A stretch of 64,000 nucleotides of DNA, from NCBI GenBank assembly GCA_015680685.1, contig MNCI01017582.1:1-64000 (forward strand), read 5' to 3'. Both the position numbers and the translations under genes were made by a program. Each line of letters starts with the position of its first letter. Position 1 is the first letter of the stretch. The stretch comes from Gnetum montanum (Eukaryota > Streptophyta > Gnetopsida > Gnetales > Gnetaceae). Below, piece after piece: positions 13,101-23,899 of this stretch. The notes below the pieces were generated by a model that had not been told where the DNA came from, ran no database searches, and saw only the letters and a list, made by a program, of their open reading frames with translations.

Positions 13101-14034
13101 TGATGAGTAGTGAGGTACCCCTATGCTCAACCATATGAATATGAGCATTTCACGCACGATTCGGTTGAATTTCAAGGACTAAGTGCTTATGTGCCTTTGT
13201 GGAACAAGGATGGGTTGGTTGATCGTTGTGTTTCCAAACTTACTTGTATGTCATGATTGTATGGTTACGTAAGCTTAAGGCATATGATTTTTATGGATTT
13301 TATGTTTTTATGTCCTATGCTAATAGGTAAAGAGAGAGATAACTAAATGACTAATTTAACTTAACTAATGATTAACTAGGCTTTAACTAATCCTAACACC
13401 AGTATTTGTTCTCACTTGACATACACGTCCTAAACCAATGCAACACTACTGAGATCACCAAATGCTAATCATTATTGGGTTACCAAGTATTACACACATG
13501 CTCAAAGTGATCATACTGAGTGTAATTTAACAATTTGTTAAATTGATCAAAATGAATTGCTATGCTAATAACAGAAATGTAAAGTGCATAAAATAAAATA
13601 AATTCATAAGAAAATAAAATAAAAGAAATATGTAAGAAAACAAACCTCAAGTGCTGCAAGGATGAATCAAAGAGCTCGTCTTTATTGCCATACACAAGGT
13701 GTGTTTAGGTACACAATGCTTAAATAAAGATCTGTCCACACTTTGACCTCCTGCTATGGGCACTTGGAAAATACTCTAACTTTCAAACAGACTACAAGAG
13801 TTTCCTGCTTAACTGCTAAAAGACTTCTTCTCAATTGTGTCCATGGGCACTGTATTTATAGGCTTGAGAGCAACTACCCTAATAATTAGAGTAACCTCTC
13901 TAATAATTAGAATAACTACTCCAATAATAACCACTCTAATTATTAGAGTAACCGCTCCCATAATAACCACTCTAATTATTAGAGTAATCACTCCAATAAT
14001 AATCACTCTAATAATTAGAGTAATCGCTTCATCA
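13101..14034 (-). repeat. Element B 3' LTR
   Basis: Read in plus, it starts TGATGAGTAG and ends CTTCATCA; the element's sense strand thus begins TGATGAAG. A TATA-box-like CTATAAATA on the minus strand lies at 13853-13861. From about 13876 to 14030 there is an expanded minisatellite of AATAATTAGAGTAA-type units. The polypurine tract follows at 14035-14045. Confidence 0.9.
13876..14030. repeat. Palindromic minisatellite in B's 3' LTR
   Basis: About four units of roughly 38 bp, each containing CTCTAATTATTAGAG or CTAATAATTAG, which are self-complementary. The partner LTR has only about one unit (23090-23108), so copy number changed after insertion. Confidence 0.8.
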
Positions 14035-16110
14035 TACCCTCACGACTAAATGAAAATTCATCTTCGAGTTCCTTACAAAATATTGGGAAGGTATGGGATT
14101 ATTAACTAATTGACAATTGACGGTGGAATGGGATGATCGACTCAACGTGCCCAGTGAATGGATCAATAAGCATATCACAAGATTAGTGTTCATGACCATT
14201 ATGGTGAACACTCATACATAAATGACATCCATGCCTTTATGTGGCAACTTGTAGAGAAAGTGAGAGAAAGAAAATGAAGCGTGTTGCTGCCAATGCTAAG
14301 ATTGCACCTTCTGTTGTTTATCCATAACCATGCCACCAGACTTGCTTTTTTCGTAAATGATCTAGTTCTAGTCCATCCTAAGTGCTTCCTCCAAGCTCAG
14401 TCCATTGTTTGTATGATCGACATCTACACACACAACATAGTTACAAATGAGCAAGGATAGATAAACCATAATGCAGTTGATACCTTGCCTCAATATGAAG
14501 CACATTGGCTGAGTTGTGGCTATAGTAGAAACTGGTTTAGAGATTTATCATAGGTGACTACCCAAGGTGTAGGGGTTAGCTGAATAGTAAAATGGAGAAA
14601 ATTGAAAAATTTGTGCTAGCGCCCCCACGACTAAGAGTGAACTTTCGGTAGCTATAAGATGGAAAAATATGAGGAACAAGAAAGATGGAAAAAAAGTAAT
14701 AATGGAAATGCCAATAAAATGAATGTCATGGATGGGGATGAAACAAGATATGATTGATTATAGAAAATGTTTAAGGAAAAGAACTTAACAATTGCACCAA
14801 AAAGGAATGTCAATGGGTCCTCCCCAAATCAGGCTCATGCCTTTTATGCCCTGACAAACCCACAAACCAAAGAGTCTGTAGGCTCTAGGAATGTCATTTG
14901 GAAGGAAGAGTTAAAAACTTACCCACAAGAATTCACCAAAGAAAAATAATGCATCAACCTAGAAATGGACTAATGATAAAACCAAAAATGAGGTGGAAAT
15001 ATGGGAAGAAAGATGGAGAGGAGAGAATGGAATGGAATCCCAAGAACAAGGTTATGTAAAGTCCCTTGTGTATTTCATAGTTAATGTGACTAATTAGAAC
15101 TCATCCCAAATACAGACTCAAAAAAACCACATCTAGTGACCTTGCATCAACACACTTGACCAATCCATCCACTTGAAGCAATAAAAATGCTTTCACAAAG
15201 AGTCACCACCATTTTGAGGAGAGCGAGATGGAGAAGCAGGAAACAAGAAAGGGCCTTAGTTAGAGGGAACGTTCAAGCATGGGTAACATGTCGTTCTAGT
15301 TCCATAACCAGTGCTTGTAGCCCATATTGCTTTATTATGTTTAAGGGCTGTGCTTTGAATTCTCACTCTTTTTTTTTCTTTTTTCCTATTTTTTTTATGT
15401 TTATATGTGAGAACAACACCATGCAAAGAATTATTTTTATTCACTCAACTTCCTAATATTTGAACAATGTCAGAATGGCGGAAAACCCAAGAAAAAGCAT
15501 CCAAGCACCCAAGAGAATGGCCAACACAAATGCATCGAATCCCCTTAAAGTGACACCCTTTTCATTCTTTGAGTCATTTCCTTGGATTGAAAAGTACCTA
15601 GCATCCAATTCATTAAAAGTTTACTTAGAAAAAAGGGGCTATTTAGTTCCAAGCCAAAGGAGACCATAGAGTTGTATGGATGAGTGGATGGTGTGGACTC
15701 ATTGCCTATTTTACCAAAAGAACCATACCTTAATATCAGCATCATAATTCAAAGGTAAAAACCAAACATTAGCAATCAATATGACATAATTGAATCCACC
15801 ATCATGAGCACTTATTGGATAATGAATAAAAGCAATCAAGTAAACAAAGAAATAGTAAAAATATGAACGATGGTGTAAAACAAAAATAAGAAAAGTTGAA
15901 AGAATGTGTAAAACAAAAAAAATGTTTAAAATAAAAATTTAAAAGGAGTTAAGGACCTAGAATGGTTAGCATAGGTAGCCATCTCCCCTGCGACTGAGTT
16001 GGAAGGAGGAGATCTAAAATAGTGAACAAGGTTATCCACTAACAAAGGTAGCATGTGTACTGGTTGTCCTAAACTCATGAAAAGGTTTGGTTTGTTACAC
16101 GTTGACCAAC
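14035..16110 (-). other. Element B 3' noncoding region with polypurine tract
   Basis: Minus-sense purine tract GTCGTGAGGGTA abuts the 3' LTR at 14035-14046. The rest is about 2 kb without a supported gene, homologous to 49337-51240 in D and to parts of C (23720-23890 and 27430-28900) and A (4497-6370). Short frames here, on either strand, are not conserved among copies. Confidence 0.7.
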
Positions 16111-16119
16111 AGTTTCTTT

Positions 16120-17250
16120 TTTGGGCTCTTATGTTTGTATATTGTCATGGCCCCTGAAGGAAAAGTTGCATAAATAATATAAGGTCCTTCCCACAGTGTT
16201 TGAAATTTAGTACATTGTGGCACATGTGTGAGATTCCAGCAGAGAACCTTATCTCCTAGTTGATATTTAACTTTCCTAATTCTTAGGTCATGATGTTATT
16301 TATTGAAGGCCTTGTGCAATTTGTTAGATGATAGGCAACTAATCAGTTTTCATCTATCAAGTTAAGGGTTACTAACCATTGTTTCTATGCTAGATCAAGG
16401 TCAAGGTTGAGGTCACATGTTGTGGATAGTGTATGGAGCTTAGTTTTAATGGAAAGTATTGGTAATTTATCGTACACTAACTCATAAGGAGAGTATCCTG
16501 TAGGAAGTTCCCATGTGGAGTGGTATGCCCAAAGAGCATCGTTTAGTTTAGTGCTCTAGTCTCGTCTAAACTTGCTAATGGTTCTTGTCAATATCTTTGT
16601 AATCTCCCTATTGGTGACTTCTGCTTGACTGTTCTCTTAGGGGTGGTATGGTGTAGTCAATTTATGCTCAACTCCTAAGTGTTGCATTAATTTCTGAAAA
16701 GTTACACTTGTGAAGTGTGTACCATTGTCTGAAATAAGTGCATGCGGCACACCAAACCTATTTATGATTTGTTGTTGAACAAATCGTGCAGCTGTAGATG
16801 ATGTACAATCTTTAAAAATAGCTTCTTTGACCCATTTTGTTAGGTAATCAATGACAAAAATAATATAGGTTTTTCCATTAGACATTGGTGTAATTGGCCC
16901 CATAAAATTAATTCCCCAAATGTCGAAGGGTTCTAATGGTTGAATCCATTATTGCAGATCATCCATTCTAGTAGTCATTCCACCATCACTTTGATAGTGC
17001 TCACAAGATTGGATGAAATGATGGGTGTCCCAAAATAATGTAGGCCAATAATATCTTGTAAGTAGGATCTTGATGGCCATTCATCTCCCAGTGTAATGAC
17101 CCCCACCAGGACCCTCATGAGCATCTTGGAGAACTCGTAGTTGATCTATATCAAGAACACACCATCGAACCAAGCCATTGGGACACACTTTGTAAAGTTG
17201 TCCATTGATCTCCATAAAGTACTTGGCTCAGTAAAGAAACTATTGTTTCT
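16120..17250 (-). pseudogene. Element B integrase remnant
   Basis: An H2C2-like zinc-finger region lies at about 17220-16990, followed by the catalytic core. The first catalytic position reads GINFMGP where D and A have GIDFMGP, so the first acidic residue is Asn. The second reads LISDNGTHF and the third EVTNREITKIL after a stop. The clean part is 16903-16637. C-terminal sequence continues to about 16120 with stops. The lost first Asp and the stops make it inactive. Confidence 0.85.
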
Positions 17251-17413
17251 TCTTAAGGTTTAACTCTTGTGGTGTTTGTTGGGTGAGGAGATAGGTAAGA
17301 CTGCTACTATACTAGTTTTTCTTTATGGATGATTGATTATTCACTACACCAGTAAAGAGAAATTCATTAGGGAAATAATCAGAAATTGGATACTCATCCT
17401 CTTTTTTGTCCAA

Positions 17414-17900
17414 TCACAATTGAGATAAATGATTTGCAACTATGTTCTCGCTGCCTTTACGATCAATCATTGTAAGATCAAACTCGTGTAAGATTACAAG
17501 CCATCGTATGATACAAGGGCTTACCATTGGTGTATTCATGAGGAACCAGATTGCACTATGATCTATATGTACATATACTTTATATCCTAATACATAGTAT
17601 CTAAACTTTTCTAGTGCAAACACTACAATCATTAATTCTTTCTCTGTGATAGTGTAGTTAAGTTGTGCACCAACAATACTTCTACTTGCATAGTGGATGT
17701 AATAAGGATGCTTCTGGTCATCTAACTATGTAAGTACAGCTCCTAAAGCATACTTGGATGTGTTAGTCATGATATGGAATGGTTTGGGCTAGTCAAGAGC
17801 TTATAGAATGGGTGTTTCTACTAGCTTCTATTTCAGACTTTGGAAAGCTAATTCACAATCCCTGGTCCACTCAAATGGTACATCCTTTTTCATTAATTCA
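17414..17900 (-). pseudogene. Element B RNase H remnant
   Basis: Reads NTSKYALGAVLT, then HYASRSIVGAQLNYT, TEKELMIVVFALEKFRYY and VHIDHSAIWFLMN, ending ENIVANHLSQL. This is the Ty3/gypsy RNase H (RT_RNaseH type) and connection region. Stops interrupt the upstream part; 17632-17414 is open. It lies between RT and integrase as expected. Confidence 0.85.
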
Positions 17901-18039
17901 ACCAATGGTTTGGAAACCTTTGAAACATTATTAATAAATCTCCTATAGTAGCCAGTATGTCCAAGGAATGATTGAATATCTTTGATAGTTTCTGGTTAAT
18001 GGGTAATTCCTTCAATATTTTTGATTTTCTTGGGGTCTA

Positions 18040-19033
18040 CATCTATCCCTGTGTGTGAGATTTTGTGCCCTAGTACTACATCTTCTTGGACCATCAAATG
18101 GCTTTTCTACTAGTTGAGCCTCAAATTGGTTTCTACACATCCTTTTAACACTTTTTCCAACCGGTCCAAGGCATGATCAAATTTTGCTCCATAAGTGGAG
18201 AAGTCATTTATAAAGACCTCCATGCCATTCCCTATCTGCTATTGGAATATGCTTAGAACTAGTCATTGAGATGTTACAGGGGCATTGCACAAGCTAAATA
18301 ACATTTGTTTGTATGTGAACATTCCCTAAGGGCTGGTGAATGCAGTCTTGGCTTGGTCTTCTGGGGACATTTATATTTGATTATATTCGCTATATCCATC
18401 CAGATAACTATAGTAGTGATGCCTTGGGATGGTGTCTAAGACTTGGTCAACAAATGGCAACAGAAAGTGATTTTTGAATGTTGCCACATTCAATAGCCTA
18501 AAATCTATGCACACCCTCCATTTGCCCCCCTTTTTAGGCACAATAACTAAGGGGCTAATCCATTCGCTATCAGAAATGGGGTATATGAACCCAACCTTGA
18601 GAAGTTGTTTAATTTCTTCCTTAACTACTTGCTTCAACTTAAGGTTCAATTGCCTCTGTGATTGTCTTCGAGGCTTCATGGATGGGTCAGTGTAAATTCT
18701 ATGTTGGCATATCCTAGGATCTATTCCAATTAATTTGGGATATGACCAAGCGAAAGCTTCCAACCATTTATTTATTACCTTTAGAAGTTCTTCTTTTTGT
18801 TGAGGAGAAAGCTTAGCATTAATAATTACCAATTTTCTATTTTTAAGGAACATGTATTCCATACCAATGGGCAATAATTTCAGCTCAAGGGACTCTTGCT
18901 TAAATTTCTCAAGGATTTCCAACTTCCCCCAGTTGATATTTTTAAGGTTAAGACTTGGAATTTGGTGGTGGACTTGCTCTAATGCATCTATGCTATCGAT
19001 GTAAGCATAAGTAAAACCCTCAGTTGGTTCCAT
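18040..19033 (-). pseudogene. Element B reverse transcriptase remnant
   Basis: An open stretch of 220 residues from 19033 to 18371 covers the RT N-terminal region: RICQHRIYTDPSMKPRRQSQ, WISPLVIVPKKGGKWRVCID, then the LLPFVDQVLDTI block. Past a stop the frame continues to about 18040 with the FMDD-box region and the LGHKI block, with further stops. It corresponds to the fingers and palm of gypsy RT. It is truncated relative to an active RT. Confidence 0.88.
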
Positions 19034-19087
19034 GCATATGAGTGAACTACTTTCTTGATCAACTGTCAGCCACTGGGTGTCTGCCTA

Positions 19088-19333
19088 TCATGTGGCTACT
19101 ACATACAGGCATCTTTGTATGTTAATCACTTGTGCACATTGATTGCATGCAGGCAATGCTAAACTTTGCACAAACCTTGACCTCTGCACACAATTACACC
19201 TTGTGTCAATATATGCGATGCATAAAACTTTCTTCTTCTTGATATTTTTGAATGTATTTTCCTTTGATATTTCTAGGAAAAGATCATAGATTCCTAGGCA
19301 TGCGTCAATGGTGCTTAGCCATGCTCTTCCCAT
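19088..19333 (-). pseudogene. Element B Cys-rich linker between protease and RT
   Basis: Reads CIAYIDTRCNC, then CNQCAQVINIQRC near 19150-19110, giving C-x7-C-x-C-x14-C-x2-C. The same spacing is seen in C (about 32060-31960) and largely in D, and the CxxC end in A. Upstream are residues from the protease end (GRAWLSTIDACLGIYD). The Cys pattern could bind zinc, but no known domain was recognised. Confidence 0.6.
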
Positions 19334-19366
19334 TATGATTGGGAAGTCCCCCTTACCGTTGTTTAC

Positions 19367-19906
19367 CTAAATCACTAGGAAGTCAGCTATGTACAGCCAT
19401 CCATAAATAGTGGTAATAATGTCTTGCACCAGTCCCAATGAGACAGTGATGGAATGGTTGGCCAACTCTAGATAGATGTTGCTCCTTTTCAATGGAGGTA
19501 GATTCCAAGCCTTGTACATTTCTTGAGAAATCAAGTTGACACCAGAACCTGAATCCAAAAGAGCCTTGCACAATGCATTTTCAGTAATTTGTAAGTATAG
19601 CATAGGACTCCCAGGATTAGAGAATTTCCTGGGAAGGTGGAAAGCTTTGATCCAATCAGTGACAACATGTGTTAGCATGATCGTATGCATTGAGTGTAGT
19701 GATTGGGTTGAAGGGGGCTCTGAAGTTTTGGTTGATACTGAGGCATCTAAGGAATCAGTCACTTGTAATTGCAATGGCTTGGTTGGTTTGTTGGTTCTAA
19801 ATAAAGGTGTTTTCTTCATGTGATTGTTGGAACCAATAGTAGGTTTAGAGTTAATAGCCCTTGTGGTATTACATTGCTGCCATTGGGTAGGGATTTTACC
19901 TTGCAT
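19367..19906 (-). pseudogene. Element B aspartic protease remnant
   Basis: A 179-residue open frame. The aspartic protease active site ALLDSGSGVNLISQEMY lies near residues 125-141, and the region before it contains VVTDWIKAFHLPRKF. The catalytic D-S-G is intact. As in other Ty3/gypsy elements it processes Gag-Pol and lies between gag and RT. It is separated from the flanking domains by stops. Confidence 0.88.
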
Positions 19907-20199
19907 AGCTGGAGCATGTGGTAGTGGACCTATTGGTGGAAGAGATGCAGTTGGATGAGAAGGATGATATGTTTGTAGAAGATTGCCTCTAGAAGAGGAA
20001 GACCCATAATACTCATGGGCTTGTTAGTGAGGTTATGGAGTGACATGACCAGTAGAGTCATGTGGGGAGATTGGCTGTTACACGTAATATCCATACAGGT
20101 CAGGTTGTTGGTAAGGATACTATTTTCTTGGTAGTGGCATTCCCCATGGTTGTGGGTGCTGCCACTGTTGATATTTCTTAATCAGTTGTGGTGGAGTTC

Positions 20200-22178
20200 C
20201 ATTACGATAATATGTTAAGGGTTGGTGGAATTTCCTTAGGTTACCTTAAGGATAAGGTAACCTTCAGGGTGTTTGCCTTTTTTTTAATTGTGGGTTGAGT
20301 GTATACTCCCCAGACTCCTATATATGTGAGATTACAGGGAAACATCCCTTAGGATGGTCATATTGACATATCTCACATCCACTATCATTATCTATTTCTA
20401 AATCCACAACCTCTTCAATAATGGAAGCTTTGCGCTTACCCTTGCTACGTGCATGTTCATCTTCTCTCTTTTTTCTTTTCTCACTACCTTGCTCTCTAGA
20501 CTCCTCTACTATTTTAAGAACAGTTTGAAATCTATTATCTAGGGAATCCCACATTTGGTCTATCTTTGTTGAAACTTCTGATGTCCTCTTTTGGATAGGC
20601 AAAGTTTTCCTATTCACCATCTCTTCGAGTGGTGACTCTTCTTCATCTCACAAAATCTTCCTCTCCTCTTCCAAAGGGAAGGATATTGGTTATACTCTTC
20701 TGCACTTTCTCTCTTTCATAGCTCACCTTCTTCCTTAGCAACTTTCTCCAATAGTCTTTGAATTTTATGGAACTTAAGCTTAGATAGTATTCCTTGGGCA
20801 TAAGTCCCAAGGGTTTTTCTCGTTTCATGCCTAAGCCCATCCACGAGATGGAGTAGTTAATCCCATTGCCAATACCCATGGCCAAGGCAATGATGTAATA
20901 GTACATAGTATTGGCCCATGGCATCATCCAAAGGTTCATGTCCTCCTTGTTTCCAGCCTTCGGTTTGCTTTCGAAAGTTAGACACTTGGGAGTACATTTG
21001 GTACTTGTCATTAAATAATTCTAACATAGTACTCCACCTACAAATAGGTTCTAGTTCTAAAGATTGCTACCAGCTTTCCGCTTCTTTAACTAATGTCCAT
21101 GGGGACAACTTAAGTTTTTTCCATTCATTCTCTATGTTTTCTAAGGCACACACATTATGGAATGCTTGTAAATGATTTTGAGGATCAGCATTGTATCCCC
21201 CTTCAAATCATGGGATATTGTTCATATCTAATCTCTTGATTCTACTATCTTTCTGATGCCTTGTTGGAATTCCAACAACCTCCATTATGTCCAACATACT
21301 TCAAGTAGTGAGGAGGGGTTCATCATGATCATCTTGTCCATGGTGTCTATGATGCCTACATTGTTCCCTACTCTCCCTTCTTCTATGTCGTGACTCTCTG
21401 GAGTGCCCTCGTCCCTTTTCTTGGCTGTTTCATCTATGACTTCCAATTTTCCTGCCTTTATCCCCATGGTATTTTTCTTTAAGACTGCATCTAGATATTG
21501 AAAAAGAGGGTGAAGAAGATGATGAAGGTAAAGAAGAAGAAGAACCATCACCATGACGGTTTCTGCTACCTTCTCTTCTATGATCTCGGTCCCAATCACG
21601 ATTGTGATTAGAATGTCCACCTTTATCATGTGTTCATGTCCCTTTTTTAGATCCTTTATGCCCATGGGTATCTGAACCTAAGTTATGAATAGTGAAATGA
21701 ATGTTCTGATACACAACCCCTTGGCCAAAGTGAAGGGAAGGAACATCATTGTGTGGGCATCTGCCTAAGGTAGGTTCACCATCCTCATTTTTTCTTAAGA
21801 CATGTGGGGCATCCTGGGACCACTTACCCTTCAAAGACTTATGATGTCTCTCCTGTTGCAAGTTTCTTTGACATTGTGCCTCTGTGGAACATATTCTACA
21901 TGTAAGTATGGCATGCCAATTCATGTGAGAGCACAAAGAAGCATGCTTGGGACAGAATGATCGGGAGGTAACACTATGTTACCCTCTAAGTCTTGCCAAC
22001 ATAGTTGTTTATCTTGATGGAGGATAAAGGTAAAGTCTAGTATATACTCATTGGGATGAATATACACCACTTGAACTTGTTGAGGGATTGGCAGATCTAC
22101 ATCATGTGTATTACGCCATCAATTATTTTCTATTTCAGACCTAGGTGGTGAGGCACTTTCATACGAAGAAGGAGACAT
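20200..22178 (-). pseudogene. Element B gag remnant
   Basis: Starts at 22178 with MSPSSYESASPP, an N-terminus shared with D. Recognisable pieces: an R/S/H-rich region (about 21600-21300), the conserved IPxFEGGYNADPQNHLQAF (about 21225-21165), the WWSTMLELF-type block (about 21035) and, near 20370, an unusual zinc knuckle CEICQYDHPKGC (C-x2-C-x3-H-x3-C rather than C-x2-C-x4-H-x4-C). Frameshifts and stops break it into at least four pieces. It forms the capsid and nucleocapsid in the family. Confidence 0.75.
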
Positions 22179-22288
22179 ACTTATCTATTCAGTGTGTAAT
22201 GTATTCTTATTTATTATTTTATCAATCAACCCTAAGGGTTCGTTCCAATTATGTGAATGATTTCCTAAGTTCTAATTAGTGCACAAAC

Positions 22289-22314
22289 AACTAAGTCCCT
22301 GGTAACGATGCCAA
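22289..22314 (-). promoter_or_regulatory. Element B primer-binding site
   Basis: Immediately inside the 5' LTR the minus strand reads TTGGCATCGTTACCAGGGAC. It differs by a few bases from TGGCGCCGTTGCCGGGGA, complementary to the tRNA-Asp 3' end and used by Athila-type elements. D has TTGGTGCCATTGCCAGGGAA at the same place. Confidence 0.65.
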
Positions 22315-23119
22315 TGATGAGTGACAAGGTTACCTTACGCTCAACCATATGAATACAAGTGTTTCATGCACAATTTGGTTGAATTCCAAGGACCAAGTGC
22401 TTATGTGCCTTTTTGGAACAAGGATGGATTGGTTGATTGTTATCTTCCCAAACTTACTTGTATGTTACGATTGTATGGTTAAGTAAGCTTAAGGCATATG
22501 ATTTTTATGGCTTTTATGTTTTTATGTCCTGTGCTAATAGGGAAAGAGAGAGATAACTAAGTGACTAATTTAACTTAACTACTGATTAAATAGGCTTTAA
22601 CTAATCCTAACACCAGTGTCCATTCTCACTTACTGTACACATCTTGATCCAGTGCAACACTACTAGGATTATCAAACACTAATCATTACTGGGTTACCAA
22701 GTATTACATGCATGCTTGAAGTGATCATACTAAGTGTAATTTAACGCTTTGCTTAATTGATAAAAACGAATTGCTATGCTAATAACAAAACTGTAAAGTG
22801 CATAAAATGAAATAAATGCATAAGAAAATAAAATAAAAGAAATGTGTAAGAAAATAAATCTCAAGTGATGCAAGGATGAATCAAAGAGCTTTTCTTTATT
22901 ACTGTACATAAGGTGTGCTCAGGTATACAATGCTCAAATAAAGATTTATCCACACTTTGACCTCCTACTACGGGCACTTGGAAAATACTCTAACTTTTAG
23001 ATAGACTACAAGAGTTTCCTACTTGACTGCTAAAAGACTTGTTCTCAATTATGCACCTGGGCACTGTATTTATAGGCTTGGGAGCAACTACTCTAATAAT
23101 TAGAGTAACTACTTCATTA
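22315..23119 (-). repeat. Element B 5' LTR
   Basis: Starts TGATGAGTGA in plus and ends ACTTCATTA, where the 3' LTR has GCTTCATCA; it is shorter than the 3' LTR because it has about one minisatellite unit. It is followed by the target duplication GCTAG and then C's LTR. A minus-strand TATA-like CTATAAATA lies near 23070-23080. Confidence 0.85.
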
Positions 23120-23124
23120 GCTAG

Positions 23125-23719
23125 GTTACCAAGCGCTATGCTACTAGGCGTATCAAGCAATAACACTACTAGGATTACCAAGTGAATACATGTTATGCTC
23201 AAAGTGGTCATACTTATGTGTTTAATATATCTATCTTATCTTATTTAACTACTTCATTAGCTTAGTTACTAAAAAAATTTAATAAATAATTAAAAACATT
23301 AAATGTATAAATAAAATATTTAGTCTATCCAGAATGATGCAAGGTTTATTGGAAAGCTCATCTTTATTGTCATACATATTGTTGTGCTTAGGTACAACAA
23401 TGTTCTAATAAAGATCCATACACTTAATGACTCCTACTATGGGCACTCAGGAGAAATATTCTACTTTTGCTATAGGCACCCAGGAGAAATATTCTTACTT
23501 TCAAATCAACAAACTACAAGAGCTTCGCTAGTTCTATAATCTCTATGCCATAAATGTAGCTGGTAGGCACATATTTATAGGAAAAATAAGAACACTACAT
23601 CGATGGGGCCTCATTGACACATGATACAATGCATCAATGAGGCCTCATCGATGAGGCCTAGTTGATGGGGCTACGTTGACGAGGCCTTGTCAACGTAGCT
23701 AACAAACTACGACTCATCA
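23125..23719 (-). repeat. Element C 3' LTR, proximal piece
   Basis: Resumes with GTTACCAAGCGCTATGCTAC, as at 35499-35520, and ends ACTCATCA at 23719. It contains repeated GAGGCCTCATCGATGAGGCC-type units at 23600-23700 and a minus-strand TATA-like CTATAAATA near 23572-23580. The polypurine tract TTGGGGTA (minus) abuts its end. Confidence 0.85.
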
Positions 23720-23890
23720 TACCCCAACAACTTAATGAAAACTCATCATCAAATTCTTTTTACAAAATTGGAAAGGTATGGGATTATTAACTAACCTTTA
23801 ATAAATAAAACAGAATGACTTGACAAAAATGGAGTGCCTGAGTGTATGGATCAACACATTACAAAAATGATGATGTTCATGAGACAAAAT
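23720..23890 (-). other. Element C polypurine tract and 3' end noncoding
   Basis: Minus-sense TTGGGGTA joins the LTR at 23720-23727. The next ~170 bp match B at 14047-14210 (GGAAAGGTATGGGATTATTAACTAA), showing that the extra coding-like sequence to the right is an insertion relative to B. Confidence 0.7.
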
Positions 23891-23899
23891 TAAATACCA

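Larger units (their letters stand above)
13101..23119 (-). mobile_element. Element B: complete but decayed Ty3/gypsy, inserted in C's LTR
   Basis: LTRs at 13101-14034 and 22315-23119 flank a minus-sense interior with gag, protease, RT, RNase H and integrase remnants. It is flanked by a 5-bp target duplication, GCTGG on the left (13096-13100) and GCTAG on the right (23120-23124), one substitution apart. Outside it, C's LTR sequence continues. The length is about 10.0 kb. Stops and frameshifts occur in every domain, so it is non-autonomous now. The two LTRs differ by many substitutions and by a large length difference in a minisatellite. Confidence 0.9.

Noticed and set aside
13809-14049. Paired open frames on both strands rich in Ile, Thr and Arg
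   Set aside because: They are translations of the palindromic minisatellite in B's LTR, not genes.
14767-14949. Plus-strand 60-residue frame
   Set aside because: It lies in the 3' noncoding region of B, and the matching regions in C and D are not open.
19536-19823. Plus-strand 95-residue frame
   Set aside because: It is antisense to element B's protease, whose DSGS active site is on the other strand.
20643-21011. Minus-strand 122-residue open frame in B
   Set aside because: The conserved gag sequence (FEGGYN, STMLELF) lies in another frame; this one is a shadow.
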